This document shows, piece after piece, positions 54,565 to 63,435 of a DNA stretch of 64,000 nucleotides. The DNA comes from Entamoeba invadens IP1. Taxonomy: Eukaryota; Evosea; Mastigamoebida; Endamoebidae. The position numbers and the translations under genes are program-made. The notes below the pieces were generated by a model. The model was given only the letters and a program-made list of their open reading frames with translations, searched no databases and was not told the DNA's origin. Within the stretch, counting starts at the first letter, position 1. Each line of letters opens with the position of its first letter. Where the stretch lies: assembly GCF_000330505.1 (NCBI RefSeq), contig NW_004440113.1, positions 520,177-584,176 on the forward strand, given 5' to 3'.

Positions 54565-54957
54565 TAATTTAAGAGTTTCATCTAATTTTAAAATCGTTTC
54601 TTTTACTATGTTCTTTAGTTTCCCGCTATTTCCCTATTAAATTAGCTCCTCTTAAAGACCTCTTTGTGTTAATTGAGAATTCATCAGTGGACATTTTTAA
54701 TGGAAAAAGTCGGGATCCATTTATCTTCCCAAACCAGTCATTATTACTATTAATGTACCATTTTAAAACTATTGGTAAATAATTAGGAAATAGACTAATT
54801 TGGTAAAAAAATATAATTTGTGTAAAAAAAATAGTTAGAGATAATAAATATTTCGTTTTGGTACTATAATTGTATAGTTTAGAATACAATAGAACAAAAA
54901 ATCCATTAGAAATAATTGAGGAAAGAGGGGATAAAGGCACTAACAAAAAATTAATTC
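54565..54957. other. Intergenic
   Basis: Upstream region of the C2 kinase plus AT-rich DNA. A minus-strand frame at 54626-55042 overlaps it and the adjacent inverted repeat; I do not accept it as a gene. Confidence 0.45.
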
Positions 54958-55160
54958 CAGTATAATTACTTTGCCTTATGTAAAAAATTTTATAAATAAT
55001 TTTTAATTTAAATAAACAACTGTATAATTTAATAATTTCCAACCCAAAACACCAAAATCCATTTCAGTTTTAATTTATTTTAAAAGTTCTAATTAACTAA
55101 TATTTATAAATAAAGGTCTTGCATAAGGCATAGTTCTACATAAGGTAGAGTGACATACTG
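54958..55160. mobile_element. Possible short inverted-repeat element (MITE-like)
   Basis: 203 bp bounded by related inverted ends: CAGTATAATTACTTTGCCTTATGTA on the left, and on the right the reverse complement CAGTATGTCACTCTACCTTATGTA (about 20 of 24 matching positions). A second copy of the GCCTTATG core lies inside the right end. No clear TA target duplication, so the element may be old or the ends misplaced. Confidence 0.4.
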
Positions 55161-55638
55161 TTTATTTCATATTTTTAAGTTATTCGCATTGAAAAATTGT
55201 AACAAGTTAATAGTTTCCAAATAATATAATTATAATAAAAATGTGTTTTAAAAAAACACATTCTTTGGCGTTCAAATGCTGTAGGGTGTCGTTACAAAGT
55301 GACCGAAACAACTTTTCAAATAACATTCATCTTGTGAGTGTTTTGTTTGGCCATTGTGTTTTGTATATTTCTGATATTAAAATAAGCAATACCAATATAG
55401 TTAAAACCTTATTTCAACTATATAATGTTCGTCCCTTCTTTGCGTTAAAATTGTGCGTCTTCTCTTCTCGACACTTAAACAATGAATAACACAGATTGAG
55501 CGACCACTATACAAACTAAAAATAAAACTATAATTGAACCAAAAAGAACTAGATACGTTGAATCTATAATAAACTATTGAAAAAACCCTTAGAGCAAATG
55601 TTAAACCCTGAACTTCTTAGTTACTCGTCCAAGGTGAG
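55161..55638. other. Intergenic upstream of eS7
   Basis: 0.48 kb. A short plus-strand open frame at 55241-55489 has no domain and I leave it out. Two AACCCT copies lie near the eS7 start. Confidence 0.45.
55584..55609 (+). promoter_or_regulatory. Two AACCCT elements, eS7
   Basis: AACCCT at 55584-55589 and 55604-55609, the nearer one 30 bp upstream of the eS7 ATG. Confidence 0.45.
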
Positions 55639-56259
55639 ATGTCAGCGGCAACAGGAAAAATGACTGCAGCGAAGTCGGCTGCCAAAGTAGAGGCACCAGT
55701 CACCGAACTCAAACCAGGTATGGAGCCATATTCGAGACTCATTCGTGAGATGGTAGGCACCATGGAGAAATCGATTCCCGAGATGAAATTAGTCAAAGTC
55801 CACTCTGCACGTAAAATCCCAACATCGAAGGACAAATTTGCCACCGTTGTATTTGTCCCATTGAGAATGATGAGAAAGATTCGCCCCATTCAAGCCAAAT
55901 TGGTCGACGCTCTTGAAAAGAAAATGAACCAACCGGTCTTCATCATCGGAAAGAGAATCGTTGCTCATGCCGCTAGACCAGGACAAGCTGATAAGTCGGA
56001 GTACAAGCCAATTTCAAGAACCAGAAAGGCCGTCCATGAGGCTTATATGAACGAAATGTTGTATCCAGTCCAAATCATCGCTCAACGAATTCGTGTCTCA
56101 ATGCACTCTAATGTCCCTGAAGGAAGAAAAACAGTCTCCTTGGGCGTCGATGACCTCGCTTTGAAAAACACCGTTAAGGCAAGATTAAACGTTTACTCCT
56201 CAGTCTACAAGGTCATCACCGGAAACGAAGTCGCCTTTGATTTCCCTCTCTCCGCTTAA
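55639..56259 (+). CDS. RPS7: Ribosomal protein eS7
   Basis: 206 residues, collinear with eS7: the middle KFATVVFVPLRMMRKIRPIQ and AKLVDALEKKM correspond to the conserved I+FVP...KxxxKLVxELEKKF, followed by a strand with VFIIGKRIV and the family C-terminus with DDLALKNTVKARLNVYSSVYK. The first ~25 residues are an Ala/Lys-rich extension. Component of the 40S subunit. The expected intron-free structure fits the frame; a pyrimidine-rich leader with two AACCCT boxes precedes it. Confidence 0.92.
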   Translation: MSAATGKMTAAKSAAKVEAPVTELKPGMEPYSRLIREMVGTMEKSIPEMKLVKVHSARKIPTSKDKFATVVFVPLRMMRKIRPIQAKLVDALEKKMNQPVFIIGKRIVAHAARPGQADKSEYKPISRTRKAVHEAYMNEMLYPVQIIAQRIRVSMHSNVPEGRKTVSLGVDDLALKNTVKARLNVYSSVYKVITGNEVAFDFPLSA

Positions 56260-56594
56260 GCCTAAGCTACGTTTATAAACACTTTTGGGTTGGGGTTTAT
56301 GTTTCTTATTCTTTTATTAGTATTCTACTATTATATAACAAGTTTGATTGAAATGGTAAATTATAGAGTTAAATACAAGAATAATACTATTAAAAATTGA
56401 ACTATTTAATGCCTTTCTTTATTAACCTTAGAACGCTGATTCAAATCCACTTATTTTCTATCCCCTCCGTTTGGGACCAACTGGAAAATACTATTTATTA
56501 TTTTTTTATACAAAAAATCAAATCAACAAATAATAAAAACCATACTTATTTTTTTCTTTTCAATTGATACATTATGCGCGGAAGTGTTCATAAC

Positions 56595-56631
56595 AGCACC
56601 AACATCAAATCCTTTATTTCATGTTGGTGCT
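56595..56631. repeat. Perfect hairpin, 11-bp arms
   Basis: AGCACCAACAT, a 15-base loop, then ATGTTGGTGCT. Inside the piggyBac-type candidate. Confidence 0.9.
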
Positions 56632-56646
56632 TTTTCTTATTGTTGA

Positions 56647-56678
56647 TGTCTCAACAATAAAAAACAATTGTTGAGACA
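56647..56678. repeat. Perfect hairpin, 12-bp arms
   Basis: TGTCTCAACAAT, an 8-base loop, then ATTGTTGAGACA; 15 bp after the previous hairpin. Confidence 0.9.
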
Positions 56679-57121
56679 AGTGTTTTTTAATTATCATTCT
56701 GAGTGTTCAAAGACGTGTTTTTTATTAAAGTCGGAATCCTTTATTAATCTTATCAATTTGGGTTAGTTAGTTGGGTTATTTTTGTTTTTTTGCCAAAAAT
56801 TATTATATTATATTATTGATAAAATATAATTATTTTAAATAGTTAATTTTTATGTTAATTATATTTATTCAACATCTGTTTTTTTCATAATTAAAAAAGT
56901 GGATGTAAATTCAAATCCTATAATTTTTATTATTTTTTCCAGTTCCTCCTTCCTAAGGTTAAAAATAATTCTTGTTGAATCTAATATACTATTAGTATTA
57001 TAACTATTAACCAAAACCATTTAACTTAGTTCAATAAAACCTCTCAAGAACGGGCTTTTTAAGCCAATAAAACATAATATACTGCTTTATAGTTTTAGAA
57101 CTATAGTTTGAGAATTATATA

Positions 57122-57372
57122 CAGTGAAAAGGGTCTATTTGTCGCAATCTTATTTGTCGAACGAGTCTATTTATCGCACAACTGGCCAATCATTTGGGTG
57201 TACGACAATTAAATTTTTTGTTCTCGAATTTGTACCTTTTGTTGAATTTAAACCAAATTTTTACTTAAAAATAAAAATCTATATTAAAACGAACTTTCTG
57301 AAAAATTCTTTCAAATCCGACAAATAAATTATTTTTTGTGATAAGATCTCGACAAATAGACCCTTTTCACTG
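57122..57372. mobile_element. Tc1/mariner-type MITE
   Basis: 251 bp with perfect 23-bp terminal inverted repeats (CAGTGAAAAGGGTCTATTTG... at 57122-57144; its reverse complement at 57350-57372). TA lies directly outside each end, as expected for the TA target duplication of mariner elements. Left end has extra partial copies of TCTATTTGTCG. No transposase frame; must have moved with an enzyme supplied by another element. Confidence 0.85.
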
Positions 57373-57429
57373 TATTTAGTTTTAGTTTAAAAAATGCCCA
57401 CTTTTGGGAAGTTTGACTATATAAATGTA

Positions 57430-58141
57430 AAGAGAAAGGACGGACATGGGGACGAAGGACGGGAATATAGGCCGAAGGACGTCCTTTGTGGTTTAAGGAC
57501 GTCCTCCCGCTATAAAGGACGTCCTCCCTGTGTATATGGTGTCTTTTCTATTATTTTCGTGTCCGCGGCATTTTTAAAACTATATAATGAGTTATAATAT
57601 TACTATGAATTTACTATTATAAAATATAATTATTTCCAANNNNNNNNNNNNNNNNNNNNNNNNNNNNNNNNNNNNNNNNNNNNNNNNNNNNNNNNNNNNN
57701 NNNNNNNNNNNNNNNNNNNNNNNNNNNNNNNNNNNNNNNAAATTTTAAACAACAAGTAATTTCGTTATAAATTAATGGTTTTTATAAAAAATGCAAATTT
57801 AATTAGTTTTTCAAAGAAAACTCAATGGTAAAATGAAAAAAAAATGATAATTTTTTATAAACCAATAATATATAACAAAATTACTTGTTAAATAGTTTTT
57901 GTCTTTGAATTAATTTATTTTTGGAAATAATTATATTTTTTGATTGTATATTTATAATAAAAATATACTTCGTTATATAGTTTAGATAATGAATAAAAAA
58001 TGCCGCGGACACGAAAAAAATAGAAAGGACACCATATACACATAAAGGACGCCCTTTATAGCGGGAGGACATCCCTAAACCACAAAGGACGTCCTTCGGC
58101 CTATATTCCCGTCCTTCGTCCCCATGTCCGTCCTTTCTCTT
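57430..58141. mobile_element. Large palindromic foldback element interrupted by an assembly gap
   Basis: The left arm (AAGAGAAAGGACGGACATGG... onward) and the right arm, read in reverse, match at roughly 90-95% over the outer ~150 bp; matching continues inward with more drift (AAATATAATTATTTCCAA up to the gap edge, ACAAGTAATTT beyond it). AAGGACGTCC-type short repeats recur in each arm. The gap is exactly 100 N (57640-57739), a conventional placeholder. No target duplication could be identified. Short open frames in the arms are translations of the repeat. Confidence 0.85.
57640..57739. other. Assembly gap, 100 N
   Basis: Exactly 100 N. Comparing the arms, the missing left-arm piece corresponds to only about 30 bases on the right. 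Confidence 0.95.
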
Positions 58142-58289
58142 AATAATATATTAATAATATTATATATTATTCCATCTTCAATAAAGAAAAATTTTTCTTA
58201 GGTATTATCATTATCACATGATATTTATTTAGAATAAGATATGAATAAACTATATTGTAATAGTAAATAACTAAAAAAGGATAAATCAA

Positions 58290-58907
58290 TTAGAACTTCA
58301 AGAGGTGAGGGAATTGACCGACTCTGACGGAGAATGGGGACTTCATGTATTCCTTGAGGTACTGAGTCTTCTTAATTTCTGGGATGAGAGTCTCGTCGAC
58401 TTGTTTTTGTTTGTTCAAGAGGATTTCCTTCTTGCTTTCGAAGTCCTTTTTGATCTCTTCTTGTGGGAGGACCTTTCTGAAGTGGTCTCTCTTCTTAGGA
58501 GTATTCTTCTTGAAGAACATGAAATCGATTCCTTCAGTGTTGACCTTAGAGACGTCGACTTTTTGAGACGTAGCGATGACATAGCGTTGATTGATTTGAA
58601 GTAATGGGACACCAGAGAGCTTGAATGGGCCAGTGACAATCAAAGATCCCGATTTAATGCATTGCTTCAAATAAACAACTTTCTTTCCGGCATATTTCCC
58701 AGCTACAATTATGCAAATAACACCAGGAACAATACTCTTTCTCAAATGCTCAAGATTGGCTGCGGGTTTGTCAAGGGGGGTTTGCTTGGGGCCCTTCTTT
58801 GTTCTTAACTTTCTCTTTTGTTCTACGATCATATCATCAGTCGGATAGTACTCCGGCATCTTCGTGCCATTCGACTTCGTTGGGACAAACCACTTCGGCG
58901 CTGACAT
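58290..58907 (-). CDS. RPL6: Ribosomal protein eL6
   Basis: 205 residues, collinear with eL6: [20 protein letters not shown] (the I.PG..+I+LAG+++GK+VV signature), [14 protein letters not shown], and [16 protein letters not shown]. Short N-terminal extension ([13 protein letters not shown]). 60S subunit component. The ATG at 58907 is only 8 bp from an AACCCT box on the same strand. It lies just beyond the palindromic element, which ends ~150 bp from its stop. Confidence 0.93.
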   Translation of the reverse strand: MSAPKWFVPTKSNGTKMPEYYPTDDMIVEQKRKLRTKKGPKQTPLDKPAANLEHLRKSIVPGVICIIVAGKYAGKKVVYLKQCIKSGSLIVTGPFKLSGVPLLQINQRYVIATSQKVDVSKVNTEGIDFMFFKKNTPKKRDHFRKVLPQEEIKKDFESKKEILLNKQKQVDETLIPEIKKTQYLKEYMKSPFSVRVGQFPHLLKF

Positions 58908-58915
58908 CCTTCCTC

Positions 58916-58921
58916 AGGGTT
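58916..58921 (-). promoter_or_regulatory. AACCCT element, eL6
   Basis: AACCCT (minus strand) 8 bp upstream of the ATG. Confidence 0.45.
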
Positions 58922-59134
58922 CTTTTTTAAGTTTCACTATTTACTAGTTTGTATTTAACTCTTTTTACTATATCGCTAGGTGCTTTCTATTTTACTAGTC
59001 GTTTTACTATTTGTACTCAATAAACATATACTAGAATGATACTATCTGATGTACTATACCAAATATGGTTTATTATTAATAAATATACTATAATTATACT
59101 ATTTGAAAACTCGAAAACCAATTACTAGGGTTTG

Positions 59135-59335
59135 ATGGCAGACAAGTTAGAGAAAGTCACGCTTGATGAAGAAATGACAAAAACTGTCGCAAACATGTTG
59201 CGAAGCACAAAGGGGTTAATGGATATGGCTTCTGTGGGGAACTTTATCAAGATGAATATTTCATTTGACGGTGTTGATTATCTAGTGCAAGTCTTAGGCA
59301 CTGAAAATTTTGTTGTGTATCGTAAAAGTAATTAA
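59135..59335 (+). CDS. Small protein, function unknown
   Basis: 66 residues from the ATG at 59135 (MADKLEKVTLDEE). Helix-rich first half, then two or three beta strands (FIKMNISFDGVDYLVQVLG). Complete-looking small domain without a motif I recognise. An inverted AACCCT (AGGGTT) lies directly upstream. Balanced amino-acid composition supports a real gene. Confidence 0.65.
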   Translation: MADKLEKVTLDEEMTKTVANMLRSTKGLMDMASVGNFIKMNISFDGVDYLVQVLGTENFVVYRKSN

Positions 59336-59449
59336 TTTAGTTTTTTTATTAATAACAGATGGTTGTTTTAGATAGTACATTTGTACTATTAATAACGAAA
59401 TATGAAACAGTAAATTAAACACATTGAATTGAAAAAGCGAAACGGGGTT

Positions 59450-60727
59450 TTAAAGTATCATGACATCAGCGTCTGTAGTGAAATGAGTTCGATGGATTTT
59501 CTGCTTGTTCACCTTTTCATTTTCATCATCAAGTACTACCTCTATAATTTCGTCGCTTTTGCGCTGCGCTCGTTCTGGCGTTTTAATCCTGAAGACCTCA
59601 CTTCTCTTCTTGATGTTTTTTTGACTTTTATCACTTTTCTTCTCGGAGATTGAGATGCTAGACGAAACGCCAAGAGTTCTTTTTGACTGTGAGAAAATAC
59701 TTCTTCCCGTAAAAAGAGGGGAAAGTCCTTTAAATTTGCTCTCTTTAATGGGGACTGTGACAAAAGCCGGTGTTTTGGGCAACTGCGGCGAAGCCGCAGG
59801 TGCTGATGGGCTTTCGACGACTTCACTATTTTTCTTTGACTTTTCAATAACATTTTTGAGAATTTCTTTTTGTGTTATATCGATTGGCAAGCTTTCAATC
59901 TCGTCGTGGGTCATTGAGCAAATGATTTCTTTGTCGAAATAGCCATAACTTAAAAGGAAATTGGCCAGAGGTTCATCATTCACAAATTCGTTGACGAGTT
60001 CAAAGGGTCCTTTAAACATTGCGGGCTTTTCGAAGGTCAGAAACTCCTTTTCCATTGTTTTTACGTCGACCATTTCCATTCGAATGATCTGAATGATATT
60101 TCTCATGACTTCATCTGTCTCGGCTTCGAACAGATTGAGTTCCTTTGTCTCAAAAAAGACTTCTTGACACCTTTCAAACTTCTTCGCGACTTTCTTAGCC
60201 TTTCCGCGAAGCGTGATGGAGCTACTTGACATGACGCAACTCCGGAACTTCGAGACTTTGTATTTACTTGTCTTGAGCTCGGAAGGGTTTAACAGTATAA
60301 CGCCCGATAATTCCAATTTCTGGCGCCGACAGATGTCGACCAATTCAATTGCGGGGAAACAGCCTTCTACGTTACCAATCAAGTATATCGATGACGACGG
60401 ATATTGAGTTAATACGTACTGATAGACATCCAACATCACACATAGTAAATTTCCTTTTGTGTACTCCGACGAACTGTAAAACCCGCAATACTCAAAACAT
60501 AATGTTGGGACTCCACAGATGTCCGAGACGATTTGAGCTGTTTCAAGCGCTTGTTCGAGGGTTTCTGTTAACGTGTGACAGTAAATGATAATCGAATCGT
60601 TGATCACAGTGCCATGCGGTGTTACCACCATGAATGGTGTATTGAAATAACCCAATCGTGTGACGTTTGCGGGAAGTGGTTGGTATTTGTGGGTGGACGA
60701 AAGCACTTCAGCTATCGAAGCAAACAT
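59450..60727 (-). CDS. Alpha/beta-hydrolase-like protein with SAM domain, nucleophile lost
   Basis: 425 residues. The first ~180 follow the ABHD17/BEM46 hydrolase order: IIIYCH (usually HGN), CFEYCGFYSSS (usually DYSGYGxS), and the nucleophile elbow IYLIGNVEGCFPA where GxSxG is expected. The Ser is Val, so the usual catalysis is impossible. A SAM domain follows near residues 245-300 (PLANFLLSYGYFDKEIICSMTHDEIESL), then a Ser/Lys/Pro-rich tail. SAM domains mediate protein-protein or RNA contacts. Most likely a non-enzymatic scaffold. Identification of the hydrolase part rests on motif order and is moderate. Confidence 0.75.
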   Translation of the reverse strand: MFASIAEVLSSTHKYQPLPANVTRLGYFNTPFMVVTPHGTVINDSIIIYCHTLTETLEQALETAQIVSDICGVPTLCFEYCGFYSSSEYTKGNLLCVMLDVYQYVLTQYPSSSIYLIGNVEGCFPAIELVDICRRQKLELSGVILLNPSELKTSKYKVSKFRSCVMSSSSITLRGKAKKVAKKFERCQEVFFETKELNLFEAETDEVMRNIIQIIRMEMVDVKTMEKEFLTFEKPAMFKGPFELVNEFVNDEPLANFLLSYGYFDKEIICSMTHDEIESLPIDITQKEILKNVIEKSKKNSEVVESPSAPAASPQLPKTPAFVTVPIKESKFKGLSPLFTGRSIFSQSKRTLGVSSSISISEKKSDKSQKNIKKRSEVFRIKTPERAQRKSDEIIEVVLDDENEKVNKQKIHRTHFTTDADVMIL

Positions 60728-61809
60728 TTGTCATTTCCAAGTTTGTCGTAAACGAGAACATTAGAAAATATGTTCTTATTTGTTTGGTGCGTTCATTAAT
60801 GGGCTTTTTGTTGTGTCTTTTCGGGAATCCAAGGGGAAAGTGTGTTGTGTTTGCCGCACTGTAAATAATGAGTGGAATATAACAGCAATTTGCGAGTAAC
60901 ATGTGGGAGTTTTCGGAGGTGCATTCTTAATTCTGTCGTTTGAAATGGTTTTTAACAATGGTGGTGGGATATTTATAACACTTCAAATACCCCCTAATCA
61001 ATGGGAAAACTCCTCAATTTGCATTTTCAAACCCATTTCTGGATGGAAAAAATAAGAACAAGAGTTGTTTTGTGGTCATAAAGAGTAACAAACAGGCACC
61101 AAATCGGGATTCGATAAAAACAAAGAATTAATATCCAATTTAAAAACAGCTTATTTTATTATTAATTTATAATTTAATTACTAATAAACTCTGGTACGGA
61201 TGTGATTAGTTGTTTTGAGATTCTACTTGATGTTTTGGTTGGTTGTTTTTAATTATTCATCCCGATAGTACAGACTTAATTATACTAATACCGTTTTTCA
61301 TTAAAAAAGATCCAAAAATCATTCAGAGACATATGTGTTTTGTTATGAAAAAATAATAATTAAATAAATTAAGTTATAGCATTTTTTTCTTTAATATTTC
61401 GGGTTTTATTTCTTTTAATAAATGAAATTTAACATATTGAAGTCGGCAAATCAGAAAAATAATGATGAAGTTACTAAAATCTTTATAGTAACTTATAATA
61501 ACAAAGAACCAAAAAGTGTTAATTATTTGTTTATTTGGTACTATTTCTATTTTAAGATCAATAAAAATTGTTTCTATTTTTTAACTTTTTTTACAATTCT
61601 TATGGAAAAATTAATAAAAAATGAATAACATTTTTTGATTTGTTGTTATTTTAATGAATAATAAAAACTACAAAATATAATTTATTTATTATTTCATGTA
61701 AACTAGATTATTTTACTAAAATTTATTAATAACTCGCGTTTCTTTTTGTAATAAATAATATTATAACATAACTATAAACATTTACTATTCAATTCATTCA
61801 GGTTGTTTT
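60728..61809. other. Intergenic, AT-rich
   Basis: 1.1 kb without a supportable gene. A plus-strand frame at 61422-61628 is A/T-driven (Asn, Phe, Lys) and left out. Confidence 0.5.
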
Positions 61810-63435
61810 TTAAAGAGGCGTCGAGTCACTACTCGACTTGCTACTCTTCTCCTCTTTAATTGTAATATCAGTTTTGTTGGCAACTTCTTCATTGGAGTTT
61901 TCGGTTCTATGCAAGGTGATTGTACCATTTCTTTTAGACTGTCTCGACGCATTGACTCTACTTGCGATATGATACACCTATCAAGTTAGTTCAATCAAAG
62001 TAAGTAATGTACAACAAACTATTTGAATGATCACAAGACAAAACAAAACCACAGCGATTGCAAGATAAATCGTAGAAAATACACCAAACGACTCAGAGAG
62101 CAAAGCAGCAAAAAGCGGAAGTAAAGCATTAGACAAAGCAGCAACGCCTTCATTAAAACCCACAAACAAACTTTTTGACTTGTCATTTGCTTTGAGACTG
62201 TAGTAGGTGGACGTTTGATAAGAGAACCCTGTCGCAATGCCAGCGAAAAACGATGCGACAAAAATGACATATGGATTAAACACCAGTACAAGTACAGTAA
62301 GGTACATCATGAAGATCGTCATTGCTGCCAAAATGAGCGATCTGTGGTACGTCCATTTATCAGTGATACTCATTGCGATAAAAGTCAACGTTTGAGAAAA
62401 GTATAAAATAAAAAAGTTCCAAGCGACAAAATTGTCTTCTGGATCTCCTCCAATTGGAATGCCAATCGACTTTGCGTCTGCGACTTTGATGTATTGGTTA
62501 GTGAGTATAGATGATGAACCAAACACCCCAAGTTGCATGATATACCCCAGAAATATGTATGTCTTGTTTTTTAGCTGTTCTTCAGTCCATTTCACTTTTC
62601 CAGTCATTTTAGTTTCAGATTTTAAGGGTTTTTCTATTTTTGGAATACCCAATTCTTTAGCCATTTCGTTGGGTATTACAACATCATTATTTTCAATTTT
62701 TATATCAACACCGTTGCTATCTTTCTCCTTGTTATTCACGTTCTCCTCATCTTTGAGTTCTTCTTCCATTTGTTGTTTCTTTTGTTTCTCTTCAATGAGT
62801 TTGTCTTTCAACCACTTTACATGCGTATACGGGTAGACAAGAAAAATAAGTGCGTTTATTCCAATGGAAATGTACAACGAAGTGCTTGCCCCCAAGGCTG
62901 CTTTTAACGAACCACCCACAACATATCCAATTGACTTACCAAACGACCACGAGACTGCAAAAAGCCCACTGTTTCTTGCTTCCTTTCCAGGTTTAGATTC
63001 CTTCCCAACAGTACCAACCGCGGCTGGCCAAAAGAGGAATGCAGAGAATGCCCAGAACGCACAAGAAATGTAAATAGCAGCTTTGTTCGTTGGCCAAATT
63101 GCAACAATTGCTTCGCCTATTGTTAGAAGAACCAACGAAATTCTGACCACTATAAATGGACTTATTAGGTCTGATATTTTCCCACCAAAAGGAGCAAGTG
63201 CAGCAAAGATGACAAAGCAAATCGTTTGCAAAAGCGCTAGCTCGATAGCAGATGCACCTTGTTCATTAAACAACAAAGGTACCACAATCCAAAAGAGAAA
63301 TCCCGATGTATTATATAGCAAACCGGATAATAGGTGTCTTGGATAGTTGTCCAACAGTCTGAGAGGGTATTTCAAGACATTTTCCATTGTCTGATAGAGA
63401 TTTGAAGATGACCTTATTATTTCGCACTGTTCCAC
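61810..63435 (-). CDS. Major facilitator superfamily transporter with spliced cytoplasmic tail
   Basis: Exons 63435-62020 and 61977-61810, 527 residues. About 12 membrane helices in two sets of six, separated by a charged loop (~residues 205-275, rich in Glu/Lys). The MFS loop 2-3 signature appears as GGKISD. The UNC93-like or DUF895 type (GLLYNTSGFLFWIVVPLLF, ASFFAGIATGFSYQTSTYYS) is the nearest match; substrate unknown. A 42-bp intron (GTTTGT...TTGATAG, phase 0) replaces the unspliced end with a 55-residue hydrophilic tail (VYHIASRVNASRQSKRNG...). The tail has several Ser and Lys and looks cytoplasmic. Probably in the plasma or lysosomal membrane. Confidence 0.85.
61978..62019 (-). other. 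Spliceosomal intron (MFS gene)
   Basis: 42 bp, GTTTGT to TGATAG, phase 0; shortest intron called here. Joins VIIQI to VYHIA. Confidence 0.8.

Larger units (their letters stand above)
56422..56962. mobile_element. Candidate piggyBac-type non-autonomous element
   Basis: Bounded on both sides by TTAA with short inverted ends (TTAACCTTAG...CTAAGGTTAA), the arrangement of piggyBac elements (TTAA target, CCYT-type ends). About 530 bp, no transposase frame. Two perfect hairpins lie inside: AGCACCAACAT/ATGTTGGTGCT (56595-56631) and TGTCTCAACAAT/ATTGTTGAGACA (56647-56678). The terminal match is short, so this call is tentative. Confidence 0.5.

Noticed and set aside
54626..55042. Minus-strand 138-codon open frame
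   Set aside because: Phe/Ile/Tyr/Leu content follows A/T bias, and it overlaps the inverted-repeat element; no domain.
56440..56455. GATTCAAATCC resembling a tRNA T-arm
   Set aside because: No matching acceptor, D or anticodon arms around it; it lies inside the TTAA-bounded element.
57394..58072. Two short frames with near-identical RYKGRP.CVYGV peptides
   Set aside because: They are translations of the two arms of the palindrome, not genes.
61422..61628. Plus-strand 68-codon frame
   Set aside because: Asn/Lys/Phe-rich, no motif, typical of A/T-rich spacer.
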